Of a DNA stretch of 64,000 nucleotides, positions 36,892 to 47,140 are shown one piece after another. Positions within the stretch are counted from its first letter, which is position 1. Each line of letters starts with the position of its first letter. The DNA is from Sphingomonas sp. S-NIH.Pt15_0812 (GTDB lineage Bacteria > Pseudomonadota > Alphaproteobacteria > Sphingomonadales > Sphingomonadaceae): contig NZ_QLJH01000014.1 in assembly GCF_003951315.1 (NCBI RefSeq), forward strand, positions 47,909 to 111,908, read 5' to 3'. The notes under the pieces were generated by a model. The model ran no database searches. It saw only the letters and a list, made by a program, of their open reading frames with translations, and had not been told where the DNA came from. The translations under genes and the position numbers were made by a program.

Positions 36892-39690
36892 TCAGGCCTT
36901 GATCCCCCAGCGACCATAGTCCCGGTCGACCTGGGGCCAGATGGTGCGCGCGGCCGTCAGGTCAGCCTTGGCCTCTGCGGTCTTGCCCTGACGATTGCGG
37001 ATGACGCCGCGCATGTAGAGCGTGGCGGCCTGGTCGGGTTGCGTCTTCAACACCTCCTCGATGTCGGCCATCGCCTGATCCAGATGCCCCATCCGGTAAT
37101 GGACCACCGCCCGGCTATCCAGCGCGGCCAGCCGGCTGTCGCTGAGTTCGATGGCGCGGGTGCAATCCTTCAGCGCCGAATCGAGCTGGACGTTGAGCGT
37201 CGCCTTCAGCCAGCAGCGCTGGTTGAGCAGGTCGGAATCGTTGGGGCTCTGCGCCAGCGCCTCGTCCATCGCCGCCAGCGCATCGTCGGCGCGCCCCGCC
37301 ATGCCCAGCAGGTCCGCCTTGGACGCCAGATATTGCGCCGCCTCCTTGCCGCCGGCCTCGACATGCTCCTGCACCATGGCCAGCGCCGCATCCTTCTCAC
37401 CGGCGGACATGCGGTAATTGGCCATCGACAGCACCGCCGCCATGCCTGCGGGGTCCAGGGCCAGCGCCTCTTCCAGATCGGCCTTGCGCTTCGCCTCGTC
37501 GCCGATCGTCGCATAGAGGCCGGCGCGCCACAGATAGGTGTTCACGTCCGGCTCGATCGACAGCGCCTTGGTCACGTCGGGGATCGCGGCCGCATAGTCG
37601 TAGATGCCGGCCAGGAAGCGCGCCCTGTTCAGATAGACCTCGCGATCCTCCGGATCATGCGCGATCGACCGGGCATAGGCCGCCATCAGCGGCTTGAGCG
37701 CCCCCGTGCGCCGCGCCGCGACGACATTGGCGTACATCGACGACTGCCCATCGGGTGCGACCACCTCCAGCAGGCGCGTCTTGGCCAGCGCGACGCGGGC
37801 GCGCGCCGCCGCCACCTGTTCCGGCGCGATCTCGCGCGCCGTGCCCACCATCTCGTCCTCGACCTCGACCACATTGCCCGTCATCCTGGCATGTCGGGTG
37901 ATGGTACGACCGGCGATCGTCTCGGCCAGCGCCGTGTCGCCGCCCAGCGTGAAGCCGTCCACGCCCTTGGGGAGGATCAACCGGCTCCGATAGATTGCGC
38001 GTTCCGGGCCAGCGATGGTCACCGGCAACGCCCGCCAGGCCGGTCGCGCACGGTCGGGGCTGAAATCGATCTGCCCGACCGTCCGGTCGAGCACGTAGCG
38101 TCGCCGCTCCCGCTCCACGGCCCAGCCGGAGCCCAGCGTCCCGCTCGCCGTCATCGTCCCGATGCCGGTGGCGGGGTCGTAGGCCAGCGTCTCATCGTCC
38201 AGCCGCGCCTCGCCGACCAGCTTGCCGACCACCTCCTGCACCATGTCGCGCCGCTGCTCGGCCGTCGCCTGGTCGGCGACCAGCCCGATCATCGAGCCCG
38301 TCTGCCCGCGGAACTGGACGCGCACCGTCATCAGCGTCGGCAGGCGGATGCCCGCGCTCTGGTCCAGCGTCAGGCTGACCTCGCCGTCCGGCCGGGCATT
38401 GGCGCGGAACGGCACCTCCAGCAAGTCCGCCCCGCCCGCGCGCAACGGCAATACCCGGCGAAAGCCCGGCACGTCGCGGATATCGGCCAGCCGCGTGCCG
38501 CTCATCGTCCCGTCCAGCCACAGCGGCTCGCCGCCGATCGTCGCGCGCACCAGCACATGGTCGAACGCCCCCGGCAGCGGCAGCCGGTCGTCGACGACAT
38601 CGCCCAGCCGCGCCGGGGCCAGCACCGCCTCCGCCTCGATCCCCAGGCCATGCAGCAGCGCGAGCAGCAACAGCGTCTTGGCCTTGCAATCGCCATAGCG
38701 CAGCGACCAGGTCTCCGCCGGCGTCTGCGGCCGGTAATTGCCGCCGTCCAGGCCGTTGTAGAGATAGCGCACCTTGTCCTGCACCAGATCGAGCGCCAGC
38801 GCCGCGCGCTTGACCGGATCGCTCTCGGCCGCCGCGATCCGGGCCACTTCCGCCGCCAGCGGGCTGCCCGCCGGGATCAGGCCGGTGGTGGCGAACAGCG
38901 GTGCGACCGCCTTGGACACGTCCGCCCAGCCGGCATAGCTCGACGCCTCCACCACCACCGGACGGTTGAAGCGCGCCGGCATGTCGCCGGGCCATTCGGG
39001 CTGTTTGGGCAATACGCCCTCGACCACCCATTCATGCACGCCCGCGACCGTGCGCTCGACCGGCTTCACCCCCTCGGCATAGGTCTTCCAGTGGATCGGA
39101 TCGGTCGCCGGCCAGAGCAGCCGCGTGCGCACGAAGCCGAACCGCGCCGGCGTCGCGGGCAGGGGCGCGACGGTCTGCACCTGCCCCTTCAGCGCCGCGT
39201 CGCGGCTGGTGGTGGAGAAGGTGAAATGCACCACGTCGCCGATCCGCAGCCCCTCGATCGGGAGCGTGGCGGTGATGATGCCGTTGACCTGCCGCTGTTC
39301 CAGCTGCTGCTCGCGGCGCAGGACGGTGAAGCGCTTCGCCCCGGGCGCGAGCAGGTCGATATGCTCGGGGCCGCGCACGATCTCCAGCCGGTGGACGATC
39401 AGGTCGCCATGATCCGGCTGCCAGGGGATGCTGATCGTGCCCGCCTGTTGGAGGATCTCGGCCGATGCCATGCGGTTGGCGGTATCGACATAGCTCCAGA
39501 CCTGCCCGTCCTTCAGCCGCTGCTGCGTGTCGAACAGGAGCGCGACGGGCGCGGTGGCGGACTTGCCGACCGGGCCGATCGGCGGCGCCGGCGTCACCCA
39601 GTCGGGGACCGGCTGGTAGAGCGGCGCCTCGCCGGCCCAGGCCGTCCCCGTCAGCAGCGCAACCAGCGCCGCCGCCATCATCCGTCGCAT
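36892..39690 (-). CDS. DUF3857/transglutaminase-like protein with C-terminal TPR repeats
   Basis: A 932-residue exported protein. A signal peptide ([15 protein letters not shown]) is followed by a DUF3857 beta domain (about 50-250). A transglutaminase-like domain has its Cys in [19 protein letters not shown] near residue 335 and a probable His in [10 protein letters not shown] beta region follows, then about eight TPR helix pairs from residue 650 to the end ([37 protein letters not shown]). It is presumably periplasmic. Substrate unknown; such proteins may be inactive scaffolds or peptide/isopeptide enzymes. The start at 39690 has a purine-rich GGGGGGAACGGAA upstream. Confidence 0.85.
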   Translation of the reverse strand: MRRMMAAALVALLTGTAWAGEAPLYQPVPDWVTPAPPIGPVGKSATAPVALLFDTQQRLKDGQVWSYVDTANRMASAEILQQAGTISIPWQPDHGDLIVHRLEIVRGPEHIDLLAPGAKRFTVLRREQQLEQRQVNGIITATLPIEGLRIGDVVHFTFSTTSRDAALKGQVQTVAPLPATPARFGFVRTRLLWPATDPIHWKTYAEGVKPVERTVAGVHEWVVEGVLPKQPEWPGDMPARFNRPVVVEASSYAGWADVSKAVAPLFATTGLIPAGSPLAAEVARIAAAESDPVKRAALALDLVQDKVRYLYNGLDGGNYRPQTPAETWSLRYGDCKAKTLLLLALLHGLGIEAEAVLAPARLGDVVDDRLPLPGAFDHVLVRATIGGEPLWLDGTMSGTRLADIRDVPGFRRVLPLRAGGADLLEVPFRANARPDGEVSLTLDQSAGIRLPTLMTVRVQFRGQTGSMIGLVADQATAEQRRDMVQEVVGKLVGEARLDDETLAYDPATGIGTMTASGTLGSGWAVERERRRYVLDRTVGQIDFSPDRARPAWRALPVTIAGPERAIYRSRLILPKGVDGFTLGGDTALAETIAGRTITRHARMTGNVVEVEDEMVGTAREIAPEQVAAARARVALAKTRLLEVVAPDGQSSMYANVVAARRTGALKPLMAAYARSIAHDPEDREVYLNRARFLAGIYDYAAAIPDVTKALSIEPDVNTYLWRAGLYATIGDEAKRKADLEEALALDPAGMAAVLSMANYRMSAGEKDAALAMVQEHVEAGGKEAAQYLASKADLLGMAGRADDALAAMDEALAQSPNDSDLLNQRCWLKATLNVQLDSALKDCTRAIELSDSRLAALDSRAVVHYRMGHLDQAMADIEEVLKTQPDQAATLYMRGVIRNRQGKTAEAKADLTAARTIWPQVDRDYGRWGIKA

Positions 39691-39782
39691 TTCCGTTCCC
39701 CCCCATGGGCGCAACCCCGGCCCCGACCCGTCTTGTAGCCGGGCGCGGTGCAGGAGCAATGGACGGACGGTGGCTTTTCGGC

Positions 39783-41702
39783 TCAGCGCGCGTGGAAGAA
39801 GTCGTAGACCTGCTGCGCCACCGCCTGCGACACGCCGGGCGCGCGCTTCAGATCCTCCAGGCTGGCGTTGCGCACCGCGCGGGCGGTGCCGAAATGCATC
39901 AGCAGCGCCTTCTTGCGGGCCGGACCGATGCCGGGCACCTCGTCCAGCGGGCTCGCCCCGATCGCCTTGGCGCGCTTGTCCCGGTGCGCGCCGATCGCGA
40001 ACCGGTGGACCTCGTCGCGCAATCGCTGGAGGTAGAAGAGCACCGGCGCATTGACCGGCAGCGTCAGTTCGCGCCCGTCGAGCAGGTGGAACACCTCGCG
40101 CCCCTCGCGGCCATGGTTCGGCCCCTTGGCGACGCCGACCAGGCAGACATCCTCGATCCCCAGATCCTCCAGCACCGTGCGCGCCGCATTGAGCTGCCCG
40201 CGCCCGCCATCGATCAGCACCAGGTCGGGCCAGGTGCCGGAGTCGCGGTCCGGGTCCTCCGCCTGCGCGCGACCAAAGCGACGGGTGAACACCTCGCGCA
40301 TCATGCCGAAATCGTCGCCGGGCACCGTATCCTTGTTGCGGATGTTGAACTTGCGATACTCGCCCTTGCGGAACCCCTCCGGCCCGGCGACCACCATCGC
40401 GCCCAGCGCATGGCTGCCCTGGATATGGCTGTTGTCGTAGATCTCGATCCGCGCCGGCGGCTCGGGCAGTTCGAACAGGTCCGCCACCTCGCGCAGCAAT
40501 TTCGCTTGCGTGGTGCTCTCCGCCAGCCGCCGCTCCAGCGCCTCGACCGCGTTGCGCTTGGCCTGGTCCATCAACCGGCGACGATCGCCCCGCTGCGGCA
40601 TCGACAGCGCGATCTTGTAGCCCGCCGCCTCGCCCAGCGCCTGCGCCAGCAGCTCACCCTCCGCCAGTTCGCGATCAAGCAGGATGGTGCGCGCGGGCGG
40701 CACCTCCTCATAGAACTGCGTCAGGAAGCTGACGAACACTTCCTCCTCCGGCACCTCGTTGGTGTGGGTCGGAAAGAAGCTGCGATGCCCCCAATTCTGG
40801 CCGCCGCGAATGAAGAAGGCCTGGATGCCGATCACCCCGTCCTGGCACGCCAGCGCGAAGACATCGGCATCGCCGACGCCCTCCGCATTGATCGCCTGCG
40901 TCCCCTGCACGAAGGTCAGCGCGCGCAACCGGTCGCGCAACAGCGCCGCCAGCTCGAAATCCATCGCCTCGGCTGCCGCCTGCATCTGCACGCCGAGCTT
41001 CGCCTGCACCTGGGTCGACTTGCCGGCCAGGAAGTCCTTCGCGTCGGATACCAGTTCGGCATAGCCGGCCTTGTCGATCCGGCCGACACAGGGGGCCGAG
41101 CAGCGCTTGATCTGGTAGAGCAGGCAGGGTCGGTCGCGCGTCTTGAAGAACCCATCGGTGCAGGAGCGCAGCAGAAACAGCTTCTGCAGCGCGTTCAGCG
41201 TGTTGTTGACCGATCCCGCGCTGGCGAAGGGGCCGTAGTAATTGCCGACCGCGCGCCGGGCGCCGCGATGCTTCTGCACGCGCGGGAAGTCGGTATCGGC
41301 CCGCAGCAGGATGAAGGGGAAGCTTTTGTCGTCGCGCAGCAGCACATTATAGGCCGGGCGGTAGCGCTTGATCAGCTGCGCCTCGAGCAGCAACGCCTCG
41401 GCCTCGTTGTTGGTGGTGACGATCGTCATCGACCGGGTCTGCGACACCATGCGTTGCAGCCGCTTGGGCAGGCCGTTGACCTGCGTGTAATTGGCGACCC
41501 GCTGCTTCAGCGACCGCGCCTTGCCGATGTACAGGATGTCGCCGCGCGAATCGTGCATCCGGTAGACGCCCGAGCGTTGCGGCAGCGTCTTCAGCACGTT
41601 GCGGATCGCCGCCAGCCCCGCGTCCAGGTCGGGCGTATCGGCCCCGCGAATGGCGAAGGTGGCGCTTTCCTCATTGAAGCGGTCGGAGGTGGGCTGGGAC
41701 AT
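39783..41702 (-). CDS. uvrC: Excinuclease ABC subunit C
   Basis: Dual-incision nuclease of nucleotide excision repair; 639 residues. The GIY-YIG domain at 45-130 reads SGVYRMHDSRGDILYIGKAR. Next come a Cys pair in DRPCLLYQIKRCSAPCVGRI near 180, a UVR motif near 215, and the RNase-H-like endonuclease with EIYDNSHIQGSHALGAMVV near 420 and LVLIDGGRGQLNAA. Helix-hairpin-helix repeats close it (GIGPARKKALLMHFG). The start at 41702 gives MSQPTSDRFNEES. Confidence 0.97.
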   Translation of the reverse strand: MSQPTSDRFNEESATFAIRGADTPDLDAGLAAIRNVLKTLPQRSGVYRMHDSRGDILYIGKARSLKQRVANYTQVNGLPKRLQRMVSQTRSMTIVTTNNEAEALLLEAQLIKRYRPAYNVLLRDDKSFPFILLRADTDFPRVQKHRGARRAVGNYYGPFASAGSVNNTLNALQKLFLLRSCTDGFFKTRDRPCLLYQIKRCSAPCVGRIDKAGYAELVSDAKDFLAGKSTQVQAKLGVQMQAAAEAMDFELAALLRDRLRALTFVQGTQAINAEGVGDADVFALACQDGVIGIQAFFIRGGQNWGHRSFFPTHTNEVPEEEVFVSFLTQFYEEVPPARTILLDRELAEGELLAQALGEAAGYKIALSMPQRGDRRRLMDQAKRNAVEALERRLAESTTQAKLLREVADLFELPEPPARIEIYDNSHIQGSHALGAMVVAGPEGFRKGEYRKFNIRNKDTVPGDDFGMMREVFTRRFGRAQAEDPDRDSGTWPDLVLIDGGRGQLNAARTVLEDLGIEDVCLVGVAKGPNHGREGREVFHLLDGRELTLPVNAPVLFYLQRLRDEVHRFAIGAHRDKRAKAIGASPLDEVPGIGPARKKALLMHFGTARAVRNASLEDLKRAPGVSQAVAQQVYDFFHAR

Positions 41703-41760
41703 TATCGGCTGATTTAGGGACGCGACGACTCCATCGCTAGGGCGCATCGCCGCTCGGGAA

Positions 41761-42081
41761 TCAGTGCGGCGACAGCAGCTTGGTGCCGACCACGCCGATC
41801 ACGGTCAGGGCCATGAAGCCGGCCTGCGCCAGGCTGACCCGGTCGCCGAACAGCACCATCCCGCCCAGGATCACGCCGACCGCGCCCAGGCCGCTCCACA
41901 CCGAATAGGCGGTCCCCGCCGGCAGCCCGCGCATCGCCAGCGCCAACATGCCCATGGTGGCGAAGCTCAGCACGATTGGCACGCTGCCCGCGGCCCAGGT
42001 GCCGATATCCGTCGCCCATTTCAGGCTGAGCGCCCAGGCGACCTCGGTACAGACGGCGACCGCCAGGATCAGCCAGGACAT
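41761..42081 (-). CDS. SMR family exporter (SugE/Gdx-like)
   Basis: A 106-residue four-helix small multidrug resistance protein that exports small cations such as guanidinium or quaternary ammonium compounds in exchange for protons. The essential Glu is in AVAVCTEVAWALSLKWA near residue 13. GTAYSVWSGLGAVGVILGG near 60 is the dimer-packing helix. WAxSLKWATD resembles SugE/Gdx more than EmrE. GGAAGGAA precedes the start. I looked for a guanidine riboswitch upstream and saw no convincing one. Confidence 0.9.
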   Translation of the reverse strand: MSWLILAVAVCTEVAWALSLKWATDIGTWAAGSVPIVLSFATMGMLALAMRGLPAGTAYSVWSGLGAVGVILGGMVLFGDRVSLAQAGFMALTVIGVVGTKLLSPH

Positions 42082-42260
42082 GGGGGTTCCTTCCATGGGT
42101 GGCGAGCGAGTGCCTACCGTCACCTTCAACGCCCGGTGCGACGATCCGTCCCGCTCCGCCGACACGACGATCCCGAGCCCTACACGCTGCCGCGTTCGAG
42201 AGGGCACGGGCGACCAGTGCCATGGCGAACGCGCTACCCGCCGCGTCGACAGGGCGCGAG

Positions 42261-42290
42261 AAACGCAAAAGGGCGACCCGAAGGCCGCCC
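42261..42290 (-). terminator. Intrinsic terminator of the atpI-B-E-F'-F operon
   Basis: Minus strand: GGGCGGCC, stable TTCG tetraloop, GGTCGCCC, then TTTTGCGTTT. Eight pairs including one G-U on that strand. It begins 49 bases after the atpF stop. Confidence 0.9.
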
Positions 42291-42338
42291 CCTTGTCGCC
42301 GATCCCGGAGGCCGCAGCGCCGTGACGCCCCGAAGGGA

Positions 42339-42959
42339 TCAGTTCGGCCGTCCCAGTCCCGCAATCGCGCGATTGACCATCAGCCGGTCGGACTCGACGC
42401 CGTGATGTTCCGCGATCAGCACGCCGGCCGCCTTGGCCGCCGCATCGGCCGCCCGCGCCCGGACCTCGGCGATCGCAGCGCGCTCGGCGGCGGCGATCTT
42501 GTCCTCGGCCATCTTGGCGCGGCGGGCCATCAGCGCCTCGGCATCCGCCTTGGCCTTGACGACGATCGCATGCGCCTCCTGATGCGCGTGGCGGCGCATC
42601 TCCTCGGCATCCTCGTGCGCCGACCGGGCCTTGGCCTCATATTCGGTCCGCAGCGCTTCCGCCTCGGCGCGCAGCTTGCCCGCCTCGTCGAGCTGCGAGC
42701 GGATCGTCGCGATGCGCGCATCGAGCATCCCGCCGATCAGCGCCGGCACCCGCTTCCACAGCATCAGCGCGATCACGACGATCGCTGCCACCGCCACCCA
42801 GCCGGTGGAGTCGAGCCCCAGCGCGGTGGGCGAGGCGACGTGATGCTCGGTGCCGGCGGTCGTTTCGCCGGTCATGCCGTCCGCACCCTTGATCGGCCGC
42901 TGGCTGAGATCGGTCTGCTCGACCGCCGCCGCGGCCGGGGATGTACCGTGATTAGCCAT
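42339..42959 (-). CDS. atpF: ATP synthase FO subunit b
   Basis: Peripheral-stalk subunit, 206 residues. It has an unusual N-terminal extension of about 55 polar residues (MANHGTSPAAAAVEQTDLSQ), then one membrane helix (WVAVAAIVVIALMLW) and a long charged coiled coil (LDEAGKLRAEAEALRTEYEA). The start at 42959 overlaps the atpF' stop by eight bases. It is last in the FO operon, the position of true b in alphaproteobacteria. Confidence 0.92.
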   Translation of the reverse strand: MANHGTSPAAAAVEQTDLSQRPIKGADGMTGETTAGTEHHVASPTALGLDSTGWVAVAAIVVIALMLWKRVPALIGGMLDARIATIRSQLDEAGKLRAEAEALRTEYEAKARSAHEDAEEMRRHAHQEAHAIVVKAKADAEALMARRAKMAEDKIAAAERAAIAEVRARAADAAAKAAGVLIAEHHGVESDRLMVNRAIAGLGRPN

Positions 42960-43446
42960 GCGCCCGCACCTCCCGCACCGCATGGGCGGCCTGATCGACC
43001 GTCACGCCGACGCCGGACAGCTTCGCGACCAGGTCGCGCGCAGCCTCGGCCGCCACCGTCTCCAGCGTGGCGAGCGCCTCCGCCTTGGCGTTGGCGATCG
43101 CAAGTTCATGATGGCCGATCCGCTCGGCCAGGTCGGCATCCGCCGCCTTGACCTGCTGTTCGGCCGACTGCACCGCCTGCGCCTTGGCGCTGGCGGTCTC
43201 CGCCATCGCGGCATTGCGCGCGGCGTCCATTTCGATGCGCCACGCCTCTTCGACGCGGTCCGCCTGGGCGCGCGCCGCTTCCGCCGCGGCGAGATCGCCG
43301 GCGATGCGCTGTTCGCGCGCGTCGACCGTGGACACGATCTTGGTCACCATCCCCTTGCCCACCACGAAATACAGCAGGCCGAAGGTGATGAGCAGCCAGA
43401 AGATCTGCGAAGCATAGGTCGCGGCGATCTGGGAAATCTGGGGCAT
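42952..43446 (-). CDS. atpF': ATP synthase FO subunit b'
   Basis: Second stalk subunit of the b/b' heterodimer found in alphaproteobacteria and phototrophs; 164 residues. The N-terminal helix IFWLLITFGLLYFVVGKGMV is followed by the coiled coil (DAREQRIAGDLAAAEAARAQ onward). It lies between atpE (54-base gap) and atpF. Also called atpG or atpX in some annotations. Confidence 0.93.
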   Translation of the reverse strand: MPQISQIAATYASQIFWLLITFGLLYFVVGKGMVTKIVSTVDAREQRIAGDLAAAEAARAQADRVEEAWRIEMDAARNAAMAETASAKAQAVQSAEQQVKAADADLAERIGHHELAIANAKAEALATLETVAAEAARDLVAKLSGVGVTVDQAAHAVREVRAHG

Positions 43447-43500
43447 GGGCGTCCTCTGATGCCGACCGGCCGCGCGAAAGGCGACCGGTCGGGGAATCGC

Positions 43501-43731
43501 TTATTGGGCGACGAACACCAGGATGATCATCGTCACGAAGGCGAGCAGGCCGAGCAGCTCGGCGCCCGCGAAACCGATGAACAGGCGGCCCTGCTGGCTG
43601 TCGGCCGCGCCCGGATTGCGCAGCGCGCCTTCGAGGAACTTCGCGAACACATTGCCCACGCCCAGCGCGGCGATGCCCATGCCAATCGCGGCCAGGCCGG
43701 CACCGATCATCTTTGCAGCTTGCGGATCCAT
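43501..43731 (-). CDS. atpE: ATP synthase FO subunit c
   Basis: Proteolipid of the rotor ring, 76 residues, two membrane helices. Helix one carries GAGLAAIGMGIAALGVG. The polar loop is LRNPGAADS. Helix two holds the ion-binding Glu in FAGAELLGLLAF. I start at the second ATG of a tandem pair (43731), which has GGAG six bases upstream; the first (43734) is too close. Proton coupling is expected; the sodium signature is not seen. Confidence 0.95.
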   Translation of the reverse strand: MDPQAAKMIGAGLAAIGMGIAALGVGNVFAKFLEGALRNPGAADSQQGRLFIGFAGAELLGLLAFVTMIILVFVAQ

Positions 43732-43797
43732 CATATTCTCCAGTTCAAAAACACACGTTCAAGGGAAAGTCGAAATCGGGGCCGGCGCCCCCGGCTC

Positions 43798-44589
43798 TCA
43801 GTGCAGGTTCACCGCATCGTTGAGATAGACCGAGGTCAGCAGCGCGAACACATAGGCCTGGATCGCCGCCACCAGCAGTTCGAGCAGGGTGATGCCGATC
43901 ATCAGCAGGAAGCTGGGCAGCGTCACGATCGCGATATAGCCGCCGCCCAGATTGATGCCGTTGACGACGAACGCGGCCAGCACCTTCAGCAGGATGTGTC
44001 CGGCGGTCATCGCGACGAACAGTCGCAGTCCCAGGCTGAACGGACGGACCAGGAAGCTCATCAGCTCGACCACGAAGATCAGCGGGATCATCAGCGGCGG
44101 CGTGCCGTGCGGCACGAAGAGCGAGAAGAAGTGGAAGCCGTGGCGACCGAAGCCGACGATCAGCACGATCGCGAAGGAGATGATCGCCAGCACGCCGGTG
44201 ACCGTCAGATGGCTGGTCACGGTGAAGGGGTGGACACCCGGCACGATGCCGAAGGGCAGCAGGCCCAGGATGTTGGCGAACAGGATGAACATGAACAGCG
44301 AGAAGACATAGGGGATGAACCGCTTGCCCTCCGGTCCGATGTTCGAGGTGAGCATCGACGAGACGAAGCCGGTGAAGCCCTCCACCGCCGCCTGCCAGCG
44401 ACCGGGCACCAGCTCGCGCTTCATGCCGCCCAGCATGAACAGCCACAGGCTGGCGAGGGTCACCACCATCCACAGCGCCGAATTGGTGAAGGACAGGTCG
44501 TACCCGCCGACGATCCAGTGCCGACCGAGCACGGGCTCGATCAGGAACTGGTGCATGGGGTCGATCTTGCCGCCTTCCGCTGCCGCCAC
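43798..44589 (-). CDS. atpB: ATP synthase FO subunit a
   Basis: Stator channel subunit, 263 residues with five to six helices. The essential Arg is in SLGLRLFVAMTAGHILLKVL near residue 180. FVSSMLTSNIGPEGKRFIPY and VPHGTPPLMIPLIFVVELMS are typical of alphaproteobacterial AtpB. Preceded by atpI with a 36-base gap and followed by atpE. Confidence 0.97.
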   Translation of the reverse strand: MAAAEGGKIDPMHQFLIEPVLGRHWIVGGYDLSFTNSALWMVVTLASLWLFMLGGMKRELVPGRWQAAVEGFTGFVSSMLTSNIGPEGKRFIPYVFSLFMFILFANILGLLPFGIVPGVHPFTVTSHLTVTGVLAIISFAIVLIVGFGRHGFHFFSLFVPHGTPPLMIPLIFVVELMSFLVRPFSLGLRLFVAMTAGHILLKVLAAFVVNGINLGGGYIAIVTLPSFLLMIGITLLELLVAAIQAYVFALLTSVYLNDAVNLH

Positions 44590-44625
44590 TGCTCTCTAGC
44601 TCCAACCTACGAAAAAGCGCTCGGA

Positions 44626-44943
44626 TTACTCCGGGCGCTCGTTGCCGATACGAATAATCTGCCTGAACGCGACCGCTATCCCCAGGAACAGCATCACGAT
44701 CAGTCCCCAGGGCGTCGTGCCGAACCAGCGGTCGATGAGCCAGCCGATCAGCGCGCTGCCGACGAGACTTCCAATCAGGGCCGAGATGACGCGGTTACCC
44801 TGGGAATAGCCCCGGTCCGTGTCCTGCTTCACCCCCGATCGCGACGCCTCCTGGACCCTGGCCTGTCGCAGCCGCTCATCGAGCGCCGCCAGCCGCGGGT
44901 CCTCCGCATCGTCGAAGTCCTGTCCGGGTTCGCTTTCCGCCAC
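44626..44943 (-). CDS. atpI: AtpI/AtpZ-like FO assembly protein
   Basis: A 105-residue protein with an acidic N-terminal half and two helices (SALIGSLVGSALIGWLIDRW and GLIVMLFLGIAVAFRQI), first gene of the FO operon. AtpI proteins help assemble the c-ring or supply Mg. The GTG at 44943 is chosen because GGAGGA lies exactly six bases upstream. A longer frame to 45012 has no such signal. Confidence 0.85.
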   Translation of the reverse strand: MAESEPGQDFDDAEDPRLAALDERLRQARVQEASRSGVKQDTDRGYSQGNRVISALIGSLVGSALIGWLIDRWFGTTPWGLIVMLFLGIAVAFRQIIRIGNERPE

Positions 44944-45184
44944 GTGCCATCCTCCGAACATCTTGCGATATTGGCCAGGGGAAAGCGCGCAAACGGCGAG
45001 CTTTCCCGCCAAGGCGCGGTCCGTTTACGGGGGGGTGAAGCCCAAGTCAACCGGCCGTGACGGACGTGTTAATATGCCGTGAAGTCGCCGCCATCCATGC
45101 CCGGCCCGCAATCCGTGCCGTCCCCCGGCCGCCGTCCCTCACCGCGCCGTTGCCACGGCGCGGCGCTTCGATTAGCCCTTGGGC

Positions 45185-47140
45185 ATGACCGACACCACCG
45201 TCCCGGCCGCCAGCGGCGCTCCCTCCTTCACCGATGGCCAGCCCCGGCGGCGGCGCACCGGCTGGCGCCTGGTTCGCGGCGTCTGGAAACTCTTGGTGGC
45301 AGTGAAGGACGGGCTGGTGCTGGTCGCCATGCTGCTGTTCTTCGGCCTGTTGTTCGCGGCGCTCAACGCCCGGCCGGGCACCAAGGCAATCGCGCCGGGC
45401 GCCCTGCTGCTCGACTTCGACGGCGCGGTCGTCGAGCAGCCGGCCGAACCCGCCGCCTTCGCCGCGCTGTCGGGCCGGGAAGCACCGCGCCAGTACCGGC
45501 TGCGCGACGTGATCCGCGCGATCGACGCCGCGCGCACGGACGCACGGGTCAAGGCGGTGGTGCTCGACCTCGACCGGTTCGGCGGCGCCTATCCGGCCCC
45601 GCTGGGCGAGATCGCCGACGCGCTGGTCCGCGTGCGCCAGGCGGGCAAGCCGGTGCTGGCCTATGCGACCGGCTATACCGATGCCAGCTATCGCCTGGCC
45701 GCCGCCGCCAGCGAGGTATGGATCAATCCCCAAGGCGGCGCGCTGTTCGCCGGCCCCGGCGGTACGCAGCTCTACTACAAGGGCCTGATCGACAAGCTGG
45801 GCATCAACACCCATGTCTATCGCGTTGGTCGCTACAAGTCGTTCGTCGAACCCTATACCCGCACCGACCAGAGCCCGGATGCGCGCGCCGCGTCGCAGGC
45901 GCTCTACGGCTCGCTGCTCGACCAGTGGATCGGCGGCATCAAGCAGACCCGTCCCAAGGCGCAGATCGCCGCCTTCCTCGGCAATCCGCAGGCGCTGGTG
46001 GTCGCCGCCAACGGCAACATCGCCCAGGCGAACCTGCGCGCCGGCATCGTCGACAAGCTGGGCGACCGCTTCGCCTTCGGCCAGCGCGTCGCCAAGATCG
46101 TCGGGAGCGAGAGCGGCAAGCCGATCGGCAGCTTCCGCACCATCGGCTATGACGCCTGGGTCGGCGCCAACCCGCTGTCCACCGCCGGCGACGCGATCGG
46201 CGTGCTGACCGTCGCCGGCGACATCGTCGACGGCAAGGCCGGCCCCGGCACCGCCGCGGGCGATACCGTGTCCAAGGCGATGCTGGACGGGCTGGCGACC
46301 AAGAACCTCAAGGCCGTCGTCGTCCGCGTCGATTCGCCCGGCGGCTCGGCCATGGCGTCGGAGCAGATCCGCCAGGCGGTGCTGGCGGCGAAGCGGCGCG
46401 GCCTGCCGATCACCATCTCGATGGGCGGCGTCGCGGCGTCGGGCGGCTATTGGGTGTCGACGGCGGGCGACCATATTTTCGCCGAGCCGAACACCATCAC
46501 CGGCTCGATCGGCATCTTCGCGATCCTGCCGACCTTCGAATCGGCGCTGGCCAAGATCGGCGTCACCGCCGACGGCGTCCGCACCACGCCGCTGTCGGGC
46601 CAGCCCGACCTGTTCGCCGGCACCACGCCCGAGCTCGACGCGATCCTCCAGGCCAATATCGAGAATGGCTATCGCGAGTTCATCGGCCGCGTCGCCCAGG
46701 CGCGGCGGATGACCCCGGCGCGGGTCGACGAGATCGGCCAGGGTCGGGTGTGGGACGGCGGCACCGCCCGTCAGATCGGCCTGGTCGACCAGTTCGGCGG
46801 CCTGTCGGACGCGATTGCCTATGCCGCGCGCCAGGCGAAACTCGACCCCGCGAAGGTTCATGCCGTCTATCTGGAGAAGGAGCCGGGCTGGCTGGCCCGC
46901 TTCGCCGGCTCGGTCGCCGACCGCGACGACGACAGCAGCAGCCCGGCCGGCGACAGCTTCGCCCGGATCGCCGCCGAACGCCGTGGGCTGGTCGCGCAGG
47001 CGTTGGGCGACGCCCGGCGGCTGGCGATGGGCGGATCGGTCCAGGCGCGCTGCCTGGAATGCGGCGGCATCGGCCCCAGCCTGTCCCAAGAGCAGGATGC
47101 CCGGCTGCTCGACCTGATCCTGGCGCGGGTCGGCCTGTGA
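45185..47140 (+). CDS. sppA: Signal peptide peptidase SppA, long type
   Basis: Membrane serine peptidase that degrades cleaved signal peptides; 651 residues, the duplicated 67K form. One membrane helix near residues 40-60 (DGLVLVAMLLFFGLLFAAL). The catalytic Lys is in HVYRVGRYKSFVEPYTR near 220 and the catalytic Ser in MGGVAASGGYWVSTAG near 420, split between the two halves as in E. coli SppA. A C-terminal Cys pair, ARCLECGGIG, is unusual. The stop overlaps the next gene's GTG by four bases. Confidence 0.95.
   Translation: MTDTTVPAASGAPSFTDGQPRRRRTGWRLVRGVWKLLVAVKDGLVLVAMLLFFGLLFAALNARPGTKAIAPGALLLDFDGAVVEQPAEPAAFAALSGREAPRQYRLRDVIRAIDAARTDARVKAVVLDLDRFGGAYPAPLGEIADALVRVRQAGKPVLAYATGYTDASYRLAAAASEVWINPQGGALFAGPGGTQLYYKGLIDKLGINTHVYRVGRYKSFVEPYTRTDQSPDARAASQALYGSLLDQWIGGIKQTRPKAQIAAFLGNPQALVVAANGNIAQANLRAGIVDKLGDRFAFGQRVAKIVGSESGKPIGSFRTIGYDAWVGANPLSTAGDAIGVLTVAGDIVDGKAGPGTAAGDTVSKAMLDGLATKNLKAVVVRVDSPGGSAMASEQIRQAVLAAKRRGLPITISMGGVAASGGYWVSTAGDHIFAEPNTITGSIGIFAILPTFESALAKIGVTADGVRTTPLSGQPDLFAGTTPELDAILQANIENGYREFIGRVAQARRMTPARVDEIGQGRVWDGGTARQIGLVDQFGGLSDAIAYAARQAKLDPAKVHAVYLEKEPGWLARFAGSVADRDDDSSSPAGDSFARIAAERRGLVAQALGDARRLAMGGSVQARCLECGGIGPSLSQEQDARLLDLILARVGL

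Noticed and set aside
36766..39738. A 990-codon open frame on the plus strand opposite the DUF3857 gene
   Set aside because: Arg/His/Gln-rich translation without domain or ribosome site; a product of GC-rich third positions opposite a real gene.
42082..42260. Possible guanidine riboswitch before the SMR exporter
   Set aside because: I found no paired ACGG/ACGA loops or ykkC core; a covariance-model scan would settle it.
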